Below, in pieces: positions 33,312-42,748 of a stretch of 64,000 nucleotides of DNA. Source of the stretch: Variovorax sp. SG517 (GTDB taxonomy: Bacteria > Pseudomonadota > Gammaproteobacteria > Burkholderiales > Burkholderiaceae_C); the NCBI RefSeq assembly GCF_013376045.1, contig NZ_JABMJG010000011.1, positions 1 to 64,000 on the forward strand, read 5' to 3'. Positions within the stretch are counted from its first letter, which is position 1, and each line of letters starts with the position of its first letter. The notes under the pieces are model-generated. The model ran no database searches and had not been told where the DNA came from. It saw nothing but the letters and a program-made list of their open reading frames with translations. Both the position numbers and the translations under genes were made by a program.

Positions 33312-35720
33312 TCAGTTGCGGAACAGGTCGAGGATGCGGTTGCGCTCCTCGGGCGGGGCCGGCGCGCTCACAGGGGCGCCGGTCAGGGCCTCCACCGGCG
33401 CCACGGGCGCGGATTCCACGCCCAGGCTCGCAACGCCGCGTCCCGGCGCGTAGTCGTCGTAGTACCACTCGCCGCCGACGTTCACGATGCCCGCGGGCGG
33501 GTTGGCCGACAGCTCGGTCACCGGCACGCCCTTGATGGCGGTTTCCATGTAGGTGATCCAGATCGGCAGGCTCAGGCCGCCGCCGGTCTCGCGGTCGCCC
33601 AGGTTGCGCGGCGTGTCGTAGCCGATCCACGAGATGGCCGTCATGGTGGGCTGGAAGCCGGCGAACCATGCGTCCAGCGAGTCGTTGGTGGTGCCGGTCT
33701 TGCCGTACAGGTCGGGACGCTTGAGCATCGCCTGCGCCTTCGCGGCGGTGCCGCCACGGGCCACGGAGTTCAGCAGCGTGTCCATGATGAAGGCGTTGCG
33801 CTGCGGAATGACGCGCAGCGATTCGTTCAGCAGGGGAGGCTGCTTGTCGACCAGCACCTTGTCCTTGTGGTCGGTGATGCGGGTCACGAGGTACGGATTG
33901 ACGCGATAGCCGCCATTGGCGAACACCGAATAGCCCACCGCCATCTGCATCGGCGTGACCGAGCCCGCGCCCAGCGCCATCGGCAGGTAGGCCGGGTGCT
34001 TTTCCTTGTCGAAGCCGAAGTTGGTGATCCACTCCTGCGCGTAGCGCGTGCCGATGGACTGCAGGATGCGGATCGACACGAGGTTCTTCGACTTCATCAG
34101 CGCGGTGCGCATCGACATCGGGCCGTCGTAGCCGCCGCCGTAGTTCTTGGGCTCCCAGGGCTGGCCGCCGGTGGTGCCGGCGTCGAAGAAGAGCGGGCCG
34201 TCGTTGATGACCGTTGCCGGCGTGAAGCCCTTTTCGAGCGCCGCGGAATAGATGAACGGCTTGAAGCTCGACCCCGGCTGGCGCCATGCCTGCGTCACAT
34301 GGTTGAACTTGTTCTTGCCGAAGTCGAAGCCGCCCACCAGCGCCTTGATGGCGCCATCGCGCGGGTCCATGGCGACGAAAGCGCCCTCGACCTCGGGCAG
34401 TTGCGTGATCTCCCAGGTGTTCTTGGGCGTCTTCACCACGCGGATGACCGCGCCGCGGCGGATCTTGATGTTCGGCGGGGCCTTGTCGGAGAGGCCGGAC
34501 TGCGCGGGCTTGAGGCCGTCGCCGGTGATCTGCACCGGGTCGCCGTTGCCGCGCACGGCGTCGATCTGCTTGGGCGTGGCCTTGAGCACCACTGCCGCCA
34601 TCACGTCGCCGTTGTCGGGGTGGTCGCTGAGCGCATCGTCGACCGCTTCGTCGAGGTCCTTGGGGTCGTTCGGCAGGTCGACGAACTTCTCGGGGCCGCG
34701 GTAGATCTGGCGGCGCTCGTAATCCATGATGCCCTTGCGCAGCGACTTGTAGGCCGCGGCCTGGTCGGCAGCGACCAGCGAGGTGTAGACCTTCAGGCCG
34801 CGCGTGTAGGTGCTGTCGCCGTACTGGGCATACATCAGCTGGCGCACCGTTTCGGCGACGTATTCGGCGTGCAGGCGGTTCGGGTCGGCCGCGTCACGCA
34901 GGTGCAGCTCTTCCTTCTTGGCTTCCGCGGCCTGCTCGGCGGTGATGAAGCCGGCTTCCTGCATGCGGTCGATCACGTAGAACTGGCGGCCGCGCGCGCG
35001 CTGCGGGTTGTTGACCGGGTTGTTCGCGCCTGGCGCCTTCGGCAGGCCAGCCAGCATGGCGGCCTGAGCGATGGTGAGCTCCTGCAGGGGCTTGCCGAAA
35101 TAGGCTTCGGAAGCGGCGGCGAAGCCGTAGGCGCGGTTGCCGAGGTAGATCTGGTTCAGGTAGATCTCGAAGATCTGGTCCTTGGTGAGCAGGTGCTCCA
35201 GCTTGAAGGTCAGCAGCACCTCGTAGATCTTGCGGGTGAGCGTTTTCTCGGAGCTCAGGTAGACGTTGCGCGCCACCTGCATGGTGATGGTGGATGCGCC
35301 CTGGCTCTTCACGCGGTTCATGTTGGCCAGACCGGCGCGCACCATGCCCTTGTAGTCGACCCCGCCGTGGTCGTAGAAGCGGGCGTCTTCGGCGGCCAGG
35401 ACGGCGTCCTTCACGACCTTCGGAATCGCCGAGATCGGGGTGAGGTTGCGGCGCTCCTCGCCGAACTCGCCGATCAGGATGCCTTCGGCCGAGAACACCC
35501 GCAGCGGCAGCTTGGGCCGGTAGTCGGAGAGTTCGCTGATGTCAGGCAGGTTCGGATAAGCGACCGCGAGGGCCACGGCCACCACGCACAGCACCGCGAG
35601 CACGCCGGCCAGCGCGATGCCGAAGCACCAGAAGAAAAAGCGCAACAGCCATTTCAGCCAGGTCGGGCGCGTGGGGGGAGGGGTCTTGGCTGGCCCTTTG
35701 GGGCTGGAAGTTTCTTGCAT
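33312..35720 (-). CDS. mrcA: Penicillin-binding protein 1A (bifunctional peptidoglycan synthase)
   Basis: 802 residues from MQETSSP. A cytoplasmic tail and one membrane helix (about 25-54) are followed by the GT51 glycosyltransferase domain, with catalytic E111 in EDARFYDHGGVD and the STITMQVARN block. The transpeptidase domain has the serine in PGSSFKPF, SKN and KTGTT. A long insertion between the domains and a Pro-rich C-terminus ending RILDLFRN are typical of PBP1A. An alternative ATG at 35747 overlaps a perfect TATAAT box, so the later start was preferred. It is divergent from the pilus operon, the arrangement also found in Pseudomonas (ponA-pilM). Confidence 0.93.
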   Translation of the reverse strand: MQETSSPKGPAKTPPPTRPTWLKWLLRFFFWCFGIALAGVLAVLCVVAVALAVAYPNLPDISELSDYRPKLPLRVFSAEGILIGEFGEERRNLTPISAIPKVVKDAVLAAEDARFYDHGGVDYKGMVRAGLANMNRVKSQGASTITMQVARNVYLSSEKTLTRKIYEVLLTFKLEHLLTKDQIFEIYLNQIYLGNRAYGFAAASEAYFGKPLQELTIAQAAMLAGLPKAPGANNPVNNPQRARGRQFYVIDRMQEAGFITAEQAAEAKKEELHLRDAADPNRLHAEYVAETVRQLMYAQYGDSTYTRGLKVYTSLVAADQAAAYKSLRKGIMDYERRQIYRGPEKFVDLPNDPKDLDEAVDDALSDHPDNGDVMAAVVLKATPKQIDAVRGNGDPVQITGDGLKPAQSGLSDKAPPNIKIRRGAVIRVVKTPKNTWEITQLPEVEGAFVAMDPRDGAIKALVGGFDFGKNKFNHVTQAWRQPGSSFKPFIYSAALEKGFTPATVINDGPLFFDAGTTGGQPWEPKNYGGGYDGPMSMRTALMKSKNLVSIRILQSIGTRYAQEWITNFGFDKEKHPAYLPMALGAGSVTPMQMAVGYSVFANGGYRVNPYLVTRITDHKDKVLVDKQPPLLNESLRVIPQRNAFIMDTLLNSVARGGTAAKAQAMLKRPDLYGKTGTTNDSLDAWFAGFQPTMTAISWIGYDTPRNLGDRETGGGLSLPIWITYMETAIKGVPVTELSANPPAGIVNVGGEWYYDDYAPGRGVASLGVESAPVAPVEALTGAPVSAPAPPEERNRILDLFRN

Positions 35721-35745
35721 GAGGGGCCGCACAGAGTCACCCGAC

Positions 35746-35751
35746 ATTATA
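35746..35751 (-). promoter_or_regulatory. Candidate -10 box of the PBP1A gene
   Basis: TATAAT on the minus strand, a perfect sigma-70 -10 match, 26 bp upstream of the chosen start. No good -35 is visible 17 bp further upstream. Confidence 0.35.
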
Positions 35752-35823
35752 AAAAGCCGGCCTCTCCACACGATCCGATCTTTGTGGGGCTTGCATTGCC
35801 CTAATTCAAAAGTTACAAAATGC

Positions 35824-35864
35824 GGTTTTGACGTCAGGTTTTGACAACGCTTCAGGGTTTTGCC
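35824..35864 (+). promoter_or_regulatory. GGTTTTGAC direct repeats upstream of the pilus operon
   Basis: GGTTTTGAC at 35824-35832 and 35837-35845 (13-bp period) and a third close copy GGTTTTGCC at 35856-35864 lie in the shared promoter region between mrcA and pilM. They may be regulator sites; TTGAC within them could also act as a -35 box. Confidence 0.3.
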
Positions 35865-35961
35865 CTCCGGCGTTGCTTGGTTGCCGCTACGCCTGCTGCT
35901 AGCATGCAACCGAATTCAATTTTTTCTATTGGTTACAAATACAGGGGAAGAGGAACCTGCC

Positions 35962-37041
35962 TTGGCTGCTCTTGGATCATTGTTTCGTCGTCAGAACGCT
36001 CCCCTGCTGGGGCTGGACGTAAGTTCGTCCAGCGTCAAGCTGGTCGAGCTCGGCCGTGAGGCCAGCGGCAAGCTGGTCCTGGAGCGCTGCGCCATCGAGC
36101 CCCTCGAACGTGGCTGGATCACCGACGGAAACGTCGAAAAGTTCGACGAGGTGGCCGAAGCCGTGCGACGCGTCATCCGCAAGAGCGGCACGCGCACCCG
36201 CAACGTGGCGCTCGCGCTGCCGCCTTCGGCGGTCATCACCAAGAAGATCATTCTTCCCGGCGGCATGAGCGAGCAGGAGCTCGAGATCCAGGTCGAATCC
36301 GAGGCCAATCAGTACATCCCGTTCTCGCTGGACGAAGTCAGCCTCGACTTCTGCGTGACAGGGCCGAGCACCACTTCGGCCGGCGACGTGGAAGTGCTGA
36401 TCGCCGCATCGCGCAAGGAAAAGGTCCAGGACCGCGAAGGCCTGGCGGAAGCCGCCGGCCTGAAGGCGATGATCCTCGACGTCGAGTCCTATGCCTCGCG
36501 CCTCGCGACCGCCCGCCTGATCGAGCAGCTGCCCGGCAAGGGCGTCGATTCGATCGTGGCGCTGTTCGAGGTGGGTGCCTTCACCACCAGCATGCAGGTC
36601 CTGCGCAACCAGGAAGTGCTGTACGACCGCGACCAGGCCTTCGGCGGCGCCCAGCTCACGCAGCTGATCGTGCGCCAGTACGGTTTTTCCGCGGAAGAGG
36701 CCGAAGCCAAGAAGCGCAGCGGCGATCTGCCCGACGACTACGGCTCCGGCGTGCTCAAGCCCTTCGTCGAAAGCATCGCGCAGGAAATCGCGCGTGCGCT
36801 CCAGTTCTTCTTCACCAGCACGCCGCACAACCGCGTCGACTACGTCCTGCTGGCAGGTGGATCGGCTTCGCTGCCGGGCCTGACCAATGCGGTCACGCGG
36901 CAGACGTCGTTCGCCTGCTCGCTGCTCAATCCCTTCGAAGGGATGGAAATCAGCTCGAACGTCAGGGAGAAGAAGGTCCGCCGCGAGGCGCCGTCCTATC
37001 TGACCTCCTGCGGGCTGGCCATGCGGAGGTTCCTGCAGTGA
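35962..37041 (+). CDS. pilM: Type IV pilus assembly protein PilM
   Basis: 359 residues from a TTG start (LAALGSLFRRQNAPLLGLDVSSSSVKLVELG), with GAGGA seven to eight bases upstream; earlier in-frame codons to 35860 lie in promoter DNA. It has the actin-like ATPase fold of PilM/FtsA, with the phosphate-1 loop GLDVSSSSVKLVEL and the later FEVGAFTTSMQVL and LLAGGSASLPGL. PilM is cytoplasmic and grips the N-terminal tail of PilN (INLLP) on the inner membrane. First gene of pilMNOPQ; its stop overlaps the pilN start. Confidence 0.93.
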   Translation: MAALGSLFRRQNAPLLGLDVSSSSVKLVELGREASGKLVLERCAIEPLERGWITDGNVEKFDEVAEAVRRVIRKSGTRTRNVALALPPSAVITKKIILPGGMSEQELEIQVESEANQYIPFSLDEVSLDFCVTGPSTTSAGDVEVLIAASRKEKVQDREGLAEAAGLKAMILDVESYASRLATARLIEQLPGKGVDSIVALFEVGAFTTSMQVLRNQEVLYDRDQAFGGAQLTQLIVRQYGFSAEEAEAKKRSGDLPDDYGSGVLKPFVESIAQEIARALQFFFTSTPHNRVDYVLLAGGSASLPGLTNAVTRQTSFACSLLNPFEGMEISSNVREKKVRREAPSYLTSCGLAMRRFLQ

Positions 37042-37658
37042 TCCTCATCAACCTGCTTCCGCACCGCGAAGCTGCACGCAAGCGCAGGCGCGAGGCCTTC
37101 TATGGCACCCTGGGCGCCGCGGCGCTTCTGGGCGGCCTGATCGCGGTCCTGGGCTACCTCTGGTTCGAGGCCCAGATCTCGGCGCAGCAATCGAAGAACA
37201 GCTTTCTCCAGGCCGAGATCAAGAAGCTCGAAGTCGAGATCAAGGAAATCTCGACCCTGCAGGAAGAAATCGCCGCGCTGCGCGCGCGCCAGCAGGCGGT
37301 CGAAGACCTGCAGGGCGACCGCAATCTTCCCGTCCACCTGCTCAACGAACTGGTCCGGCAACTGCCCGACGGCGTCTACCTGACCAACATGAAGCAGGAC
37401 AACCAGACTGTCACGCTGCAAGGCATGGCGCAGTCGAACGAGCGCGTCTCGGAACTGCTGCGCAACCTGGGCAACAACAGTCCGTGGCTGGTGAAGCCCG
37501 AGCTGGTCGAAATCACGTCGGCGAATGTGAACCTGAATCCGCGCGACCAGCGTCGCGTGGCGAACTTCACGATGCGCATCGGCCTGAAACGCCCCACCGA
37601 TGCTCAGAAGGCCGCAGCCGAAAAGGCGCTGGCCGCAACGGCGCAGTCCAAGGGGTAA
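37038..37658 (+). CDS. pilN: Type IV pilus assembly protein PilN
   Basis: 206 residues from a GTG start inside a GTGA overlap with pilM. The N-terminal MILINLLPHRE is the PilM-binding motif. One membrane helix (about 23-45) precedes a coiled coil (about 50-95, QSKNSFLQAEIKKLEVEIKEISTLQEEIAALRARQQ) and a ferredoxin-like periplasmic domain. With PilO it forms the alignment subcomplex joining the inner-membrane motor to the outer-membrane secretin. Confidence 0.93.
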   Translation: MILINLLPHREAARKRRREAFYGTLGAAALLGGLIAVLGYLWFEAQISAQQSKNSFLQAEIKKLEVEIKEISTLQEEIAALRARQQAVEDLQGDRNLPVHLLNELVRQLPDGVYLTNMKQDNQTVTLQGMAQSNERVSELLRNLGNNSPWLVKPELVEITSANVNLNPRDQRRVANFTMRIGLKRPTDAQKAAAEKALAATAQSKG

Positions 37659-37664
37659 CCGATC

Positions 37665-38342
37665 ATGGCAAGCAATCGCCCCTCCCAGAAAGTCGACGTC
37701 GCCGCTGCGCTGCAGCGCGTCGGCGACCAGTTCCGCGGGCTCAATCCGAACGATCCGTCGACATGGCCGGCAGTGCCCCGCTACGCGCTCTGCCTGGCCG
37801 TCACGGCGCTGGTACTCGTTGCGCTCTGGTTCGCCTGGCTGACCAATTCGAACGACGAGCTCGAGAGCGAACGCTCCAAGGAGATCGCGCTCAAGACCGA
37901 CTACCAGAAGAAGGTGGCACAGGCCGCCAACCTCGAACTGCTGAAGAAGCAGCGCGAGCAGGTGCAGCAGTACGTGACCCTGCTCGAGAAGCAGCTGCCC
38001 AGCAAGGCCGAAATGGACGCCCTGCTGTCGGACATCAACCAGGCGGGCCTGGGCCGCAGCCTCCAGTTCGAACTGTTCCGTCCGGGGCAGGTGTCGGTGA
38101 AGGACTACTACGCCGAGCTCCCGATCGCCGTGCGCGTGACCGGGCGCTACCACGACATGGGTGCCTTCGCCGCCGACGTGGCGGGCCTCTCGCGCATCGT
38201 GACGCTGAACAACATTTCCGTCACCCCGCAAAAGGACAAGGACGTGCTGACGATGGATGCCACCGCGCGTACCTACCGTTACCTCGATGACGACGAGCGG
38301 GCCGCGCAGAAGCGTGCTTCCGCGCCGAAGGCGAAGAAATGA
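37665..38342 (+). CDS. pilO: Type IV pilus assembly protein PilO
   Basis: 225 residues. A cytoplasmic N-terminal stretch of about 40 residues leads to one membrane helix (ALCLAVTALVLVALWFAWL), a coiled coil (about 65-105, DELESERSKEIALKTDYQKKVAQAANLELLKKQREQVQQYV) and a ferredoxin-like domain. It pairs with PilN in the periplasm. It starts 6 bp after pilN, and its stop overlaps the pilP start (ATGA). Confidence 0.93.
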   Translation: MASNRPSQKVDVAAALQRVGDQFRGLNPNDPSTWPAVPRYALCLAVTALVLVALWFAWLTNSNDELESERSKEIALKTDYQKKVAQAANLELLKKQREQVQQYVTLLEKQLPSKAEMDALLSDINQAGLGRSLQFELFRPGQVSVKDYYAELPIAVRVTGRYHDMGAFAADVAGLSRIVTLNNISVTPQKDKDVLTMDATARTYRYLDDDERAAQKRASAPKAKK

Positions 38343-38878
38343 AGATCGTCGCCAAAGTACTGTGGCTGACGCTGGCGGCGTCGGCACTGAGCGCCTGCGA
38401 TTCCGACCAGGAAGACCTGCAACGGTGGATGGCCGAGCAGCGCGCCCAGGTGAAGCCCTCGGTGCCGCCCATCTCCGAGCCGAAGAAGTTCACCCCGCAG
38501 GCATACACCGAAGCCTCGGCCTTCGAGCCTTTCAACATCCTGAAGCTGACCCAGGCGCTGCGCCGCGAATCGAACCAGCCGAGCACTTCCGAGCTGATCG
38601 CGCCCGAGCTGGCGCGTCGCAAGGAGGCGCTCGAGGCCTTCCCGCTCGACTCGATGGCCATGGTCGGCAGCATGAACCGCAACGGCCAGCCGGTGGCGCT
38701 GGTTCGTGTCGACAAGCTGCTCTACAAGGTTCGCGTCGGCGAATACCTGGGACTCAATTACGGGCGTATCACCCGAATCAACGAAACCGAAGTCGCCCTG
38801 CGTGAGATCGTGCAGGACGCCGCCGGTGAATGGATCGAACGCGTCGCGACGCTGCAGTTGCAAGAGAGTGCGAAATGA
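38339..38878 (+). CDS. pilP: Type IV pilus lipoprotein PilP
   Basis: 179 residues. Signal peptide with lipobox LSAC (residues 17-20), a disordered Pro/Glu-rich linker, then the small beta-sandwich domain (FPLDSMAMVGSMNRNGQPVALVRVDKLLYKVRVGEYLGLNYGRI). It tethers the PilN/PilO subcomplex to the PilQ secretin. It overlaps both neighbours by four bases. Confidence 0.92.
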   Translation: MKIVAKVLWLTLAASALSACDSDQEDLQRWMAEQRAQVKPSVPPISEPKKFTPQAYTEASAFEPFNILKLTQALRRESNQPSTSELIAPELARRKEALEAFPLDSMAMVGSMNRNGQPVALVRVDKLLYKVRVGEYLGLNYGRITRINETEVALREIVQDAAGEWIERVATLQLQESAK

Positions 38879-41028
38879 ACCATAAGAAATCAACGATGGC
38901 ACAGTGGCTGCGCGCTGCCGGCCTGGGTCTGCTGGCCTTCGGTGCATTGGCCGTGGCCCATGCGCAAAATGCCATCGAAGCCGTGACCAGCTCCACGCAG
39001 TCCGGTTCGGAAGTGATCCGCATCGATCTTGCGCAACCGCTCGCCGCGGTGCCCGCCGGATTCACCGTCCAGACGCCGGCGCGCATCGCGCTCGACTTCC
39101 CGGGCGTTACCAACGCCATCGGCCGTTCCGCCATCGAAGTGAACCAGGGCAACCTGCGCTCGGTGAACGTGGTGCAGGCCGGTGAACGCAGCCGCGTGGT
39201 GCTGAACCTGAAGCAGGCGACCGCCTACAAGGCCGAGATCCAGGGCAAGTCGCTGCTGGTGGTGCTGGACCCGGTGGCCGGGCCGGCGCTTGCCGCATCG
39301 CCCGCCAGCACGGCCTTCGCGGAAAACCGCAACCGCGACATGCTGCCGCTGAAGGACGTCGATTTCCGCCTCGGCTCGGACAGCACGGGCCGGGTCATCG
39401 TCGATCTTCCCAACAACCAGGTGGGTGTCGACGTCAAGCAGCAGGGCAAGAGCCTCGTCGTGGAATTCACCAAGTCGACGTTGCCCGAGGGCCTGCGCCG
39501 CCGCCTCGACGTGGCCGATTTCGGCACCCCGGTACAGCTGATCACCTCGCAGCAGACTGGCGACCGCGTCCGCATGACGATCGACGCCAAGGGCGACTGG
39601 GAGCACAGCGCCTACCAGAGCGAGAACCAGTTCGTGGTCGAAGTCCGTGCCCGCAAGGTCGATCCGACCAAGCTGACCCAGGGCGTGGGCTACAACGGCG
39701 AGAAGCTGTCGCTGAACTTCCAGAACATCGAGATCCGTTCGCTGCTGCAGGTGATCGCCGACTTCACGAACTTCAACATCGTGACTTCGGATTCGGTGAG
39801 CGGCGCCCTGACGCTGCGCCTGAAGGACGTGCCCTGGGATCAGGCGCTCGACATCATCATGCAGGCGAAGAACCTGGGCATGCGCAAGAACGGCAGCGTG
39901 CTGTGGATCGCGCCCAAGGATGAGATCAACGCCAAGGAAAAGCTCGAGTTCGAGGCGAAGGCCGCGATTGAGAATCTGGAGCCGCTGCGCACCCAGTCGT
40001 TCCAGCTCAACTACACCAAGGCGATCGCCATTGCGCAGGGGCTGACCGGCACAGGAGCTGGCGGCGGTGGTGGCGGTGGCGGCGGCACGACGACGCGTAT
40101 CCTGAGCCCGCGCGGCAGCGTCATCGCGGAGTCGCGTACCAACCAGCTTTTCGTGTCGGATGTTCCTTCGCGGCTGGCGCAGGTGGCAGAGCTGATCCAG
40201 AAACTGGACGTTCCTGTGCGTCAGGTTCTGATCGAGGCCCGCATCGTCGAGGCGTCGGACACCTTCGGCAAGTCGCTGGGCGTGCGTCTGGGCGGCGGTA
40301 TCGCAGGCGAACGCTTCGCGTCTTCCGGCGGAAACCGGGCGTTCGGGAATCTCGGCGTCATGCCGATCACCACGCCGGGCACCAATGGCGGTGCCACCAC
40401 GGCCACGAGCACGTTCACCAACTCCAACTTCATCAACCTTCCCGCAGGCGATGCCGGCGGCACCGGCAACGCGGCAGGCACCTTCGCGATCTCGCTCTTC
40501 AATTCGAGCTTCTCGCGCATGCTGAACCTCGAGATCTCGGCGCTCGAAGCAGACGGCAAGGGCAAGCTGGTGTCCAGCCCCCGCGTCATCACGGCCGACC
40601 AGACCAAGGCGCTGATCGAGCAGGGCGAGGAAATCCCGTACCAGCAGGCCACCTCCAGCGGTGCGACCTCGATCTCGTTCCGCAAGGCGGTGCTGAAGCT
40701 GGAAGTCACGCCGCAGATCACGCCGGAAGGCAACATCATCCTGACGCTGGACGTGAGCAAGGACGCCCGCGGCGTGAACACCTCGGCAGGCCCTGCGATC
40801 AACACCAAGCACGTGCAGACCGAGGTGCTGGTGGAGAACGGCGGCACGGTCGTCATCGGTGGTATCTTCGAGCTCACCGAAACCAATGACGAATCGCGCG
40901 TGCCGGTGCTGGGTGAAGTGCCCTATCTGGGAGCACTGTTCCGCAAGCGCGAACGCGTTGCCAACAAGACTGAAATGCTCGTCTTTATCACCCCGAAGAT
41001 GATTACCGACCGCAACGCCGCGCGCTGA
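38875..41028 (+). CDS. pilQ: Type IV pilus secretin PilQ
   Basis: 717 residues from the ATG in the ATGA overlap with pilP. Signal peptide ends AHAQ. AMIN domains (about 30-275, which bind peptidoglycan) are followed by an N0/STN-like domain (LSLNFQNIEIRSLLQVIADFTNFNIV), the N1 domain and the secretin core (VPVRQVLIEARIVEASDTFGKSLGVRLGG, LVSSPRVITADQTKALIEQGEEIPY, RVPVLGEVPYLGALFRKR). It forms the outer-membrane channel for the pilus. A run of nine glycines encoded at 40060-40086 lies before the secretin core. Confidence 0.95.
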   Translation: MNHKKSTMAQWLRAAGLGLLAFGALAVAHAQNAIEAVTSSTQSGSEVIRIDLAQPLAAVPAGFTVQTPARIALDFPGVTNAIGRSAIEVNQGNLRSVNVVQAGERSRVVLNLKQATAYKAEIQGKSLLVVLDPVAGPALAASPASTAFAENRNRDMLPLKDVDFRLGSDSTGRVIVDLPNNQVGVDVKQQGKSLVVEFTKSTLPEGLRRRLDVADFGTPVQLITSQQTGDRVRMTIDAKGDWEHSAYQSENQFVVEVRARKVDPTKLTQGVGYNGEKLSLNFQNIEIRSLLQVIADFTNFNIVTSDSVSGALTLRLKDVPWDQALDIIMQAKNLGMRKNGSVLWIAPKDEINAKEKLEFEAKAAIENLEPLRTQSFQLNYTKAIAIAQGLTGTGAGGGGGGGGGTTTRILSPRGSVIAESRTNQLFVSDVPSRLAQVAELIQKLDVPVRQVLIEARIVEASDTFGKSLGVRLGGGIAGERFASSGGNRAFGNLGVMPITTPGTNGGATTATSTFTNSNFINLPAGDAGGTGNAAGTFAISLFNSSFSRMLNLEISALEADGKGKLVSSPRVITADQTKALIEQGEEIPYQQATSSGATSISFRKAVLKLEVTPQITPEGNIILTLDVSKDARGVNTSAGPAINTKHVQTEVLVENGGTVVIGGIFELTETNDESRVPVLGEVPYLGALFRKRERVANKTEMLVFITPKMITDRNAAR

Positions 41029-41051
41029 CGCGCGGGCGTAGCAGCCACCGC

Positions 41052-41600
41052 GTGGCGGTCGCACTCGTCGGCTTGCCCGGCGCCGGAAAATCCGCAGTGG
41101 GCCGGCGCCTGGGGATGCGGCTGGACCTTCCTTTCGTGGACACCGATCACGTGATCGAGCAGCGCATCGGCTGCTCGATCCGTGATTACTTCGAGCGCGA
41201 GGGCGAAATCGCCTTCCGCGATCTCGAACAGACCGTGATCGCCGACCTCGCGGCCAATGCCCAGGGCGTGCTGGCTACCGGAGGCGGCGCTGTGCTGCGG
41301 GAAGCCAACCGCACGCAGCTGCGCGATCACTTCCACGTGATTTACCTGCGTTCCTCCCCCGAAGACCTGTTCCGGCGCCTTCGCCACGACGTCAAGCGCC
41401 CCCTGCTCCAGGTGGCCGATCCGCTGGGGCGGCTGCGGGAGCTGCATGACGCGCGCGACCCGTTCTATCGGGAAACCGCCCACGACGTGGTCGACACCGG
41501 ACGCCCGACGATCGCCATGCTGGTGAACATCATCGTGATGCAGCTCGAGCTGGCGGGCGTCATCGAGCCGGGCGCGCATCCCGAGGATCCCCCCGCCTGA
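41052..41600 (+). CDS. aroK: Shikimate kinase
   Basis: 182 residues from a GTG codon, 23 bp after pilQ; no in-frame ATG lies between them. Walker A is GLPGAGKSAVGRRL, the shikimate-binding Asp lies in FVDTDHVIE, and GGGAVLR and the lid region VKRPLLQV follow. It phosphorylates shikimate at the 3-hydroxyl. The placement directly after pilMNOPQ and before aroB is the conserved gamma/beta-proteobacterial arrangement. Confidence 0.95.
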   Translation: MAVALVGLPGAGKSAVGRRLGMRLDLPFVDTDHVIEQRIGCSIRDYFEREGEIAFRDLEQTVIADLAANAQGVLATGGGAVLREANRTQLRDHFHVIYLRSSPEDLFRRLRHDVKRPLLQVADPLGRLRELHDARDPFYRETAHDVVDTGRPTIAMLVNIIVMQLELAGVIEPGAHPEDPPA

Positions 41601-41635
41601 GCCCCCGGGCCGCGCAGCGCCTAAACTCGCTGCCC

Positions 41636-42748
41636 ATGTCCCTGTCCGAACTCTCCGCCCCGCCAGAACGCGTCGACATCCAGCTCGGCGACCGCAGCTA
41701 TCCGATCCTGATCGGCGCCGGCCTGCTGGACGACCCGCGGAGCTTCGATGCCGTGCCCACCTCGGCCACGGCCCTCATCGTCAGCAACACCACGGTGGCG
41801 CCGCTCTATGCCAAGGCGCTGCAATCCGCCCTGGCAGGCCGTTTCAGGGCGGTCCACCTGCTCGAGCTGCCCGATGGCGAGGCCTACAAGAACCTGCAGA
41901 CGCTGAACCTGATCTTCGACGAGCTGCTGGGCCGCGGCAGCGACCGCAAGACGGTGCTTTTCGCGCTCGGCGGCGGCGTGGTCGGCGACATGACCGGCTT
42001 CGCGGCCGCCAGCTACATGCGCGGCGTGCCCTTCGTGCAGGTGCCGACCACGCTGCTGGCGCAGGTCGACTCCTCTGTGGGCGGCAAGACGGCCATCAAC
42101 CACCCGCTGGGCAAGAACATGATCGGCGCGTTCTATCAGCCGCAGCTCGTGGTCTGCGACCTGGGTACGCTGCAGACGCTGCCGCCGCGCGAACTCAGCG
42201 CCGGCCTGGCCGAAGTCATCAAGTACGGCCCGATCCACGACATGGCCTTTCTCGACTGGATCGAGGCGAACATCGATGCGCTCGTCGCGCGGGAGCCGGC
42301 CGCGCTGGCCCATGCCGTCAGGCGCAGCTGCGAGATCAAGGCGCTGGTGGTGGGGCAGGACGAGCGCGAAAACGGCCTGCGCGCCATCCTCAATTTCGGC
42401 CATACCTTCGGCCACGCGATCGAATCGGGGCTCGGCTATGGCGAATGGCTGCATGGCGAGGCCGTCGGCTGCGGCATGGTCATGGCGGCACGGCTGTCGC
42501 AGCGGCTCGGCGGCGTCGATGCCGCCTTCGTCGAACGGCTCACGCGGCTGATCGACCGGGCCGGCCTGCCGATCGTCGGCCCGGCGCTGGGCGCGGACCG
42601 CTACCTGGAGCTGATGCGCGTCGACAAGAAATCGGAGGCCGGCGAGATCCGCTTCGTGGTGATCGACCGGCCCGGCTCCGCGGTGGTCCGCAGCGCGCCC
42701 GACGCGCTCGTGCGCGAAGTGCTCGCGCAGAGCTGCGCGCAGCAATGA
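41636..42748 (+). CDS. aroB: 3-dehydroquinate synthase
   Basis: 370 residues. NAD-binding GGGVVGDMTGFAAASYMRGV, QVPTTLLAQVDSSVGGKTAINHPLGKNMIGAFYQP and the metal ligands in AEVIKYG, NFGHTFGHAIE and HGEAVGCGM are present. It converts DAHP to 3-dehydroquinate, step two of the shikimate pathway. Its stop overlaps the dgt start (ATGA). Confidence 0.97.
   Translation: MSLSELSAPPERVDIQLGDRSYPILIGAGLLDDPRSFDAVPTSATALIVSNTTVAPLYAKALQSALAGRFRAVHLLELPDGEAYKNLQTLNLIFDELLGRGSDRKTVLFALGGGVVGDMTGFAAASYMRGVPFVQVPTTLLAQVDSSVGGKTAINHPLGKNMIGAFYQPQLVVCDLGTLQTLPPRELSAGLAEVIKYGPIHDMAFLDWIEANIDALVAREPAALAHAVRRSCEIKALVVGQDERENGLRAILNFGHTFGHAIESGLGYGEWLHGEAVGCGMVMAARLSQRLGGVDAAFVERLTRLIDRAGLPIVGPALGADRYLELMRVDKKSEAGEIRFVVIDRPGSAVVRSAPDALVREVLAQSCAQQ

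Noticed and set aside
40060..40090. Gly-codon tract as a phase-variation frameshift site
   Set aside because: The unit is a triplet, so length change would not shift the frame of pilQ.
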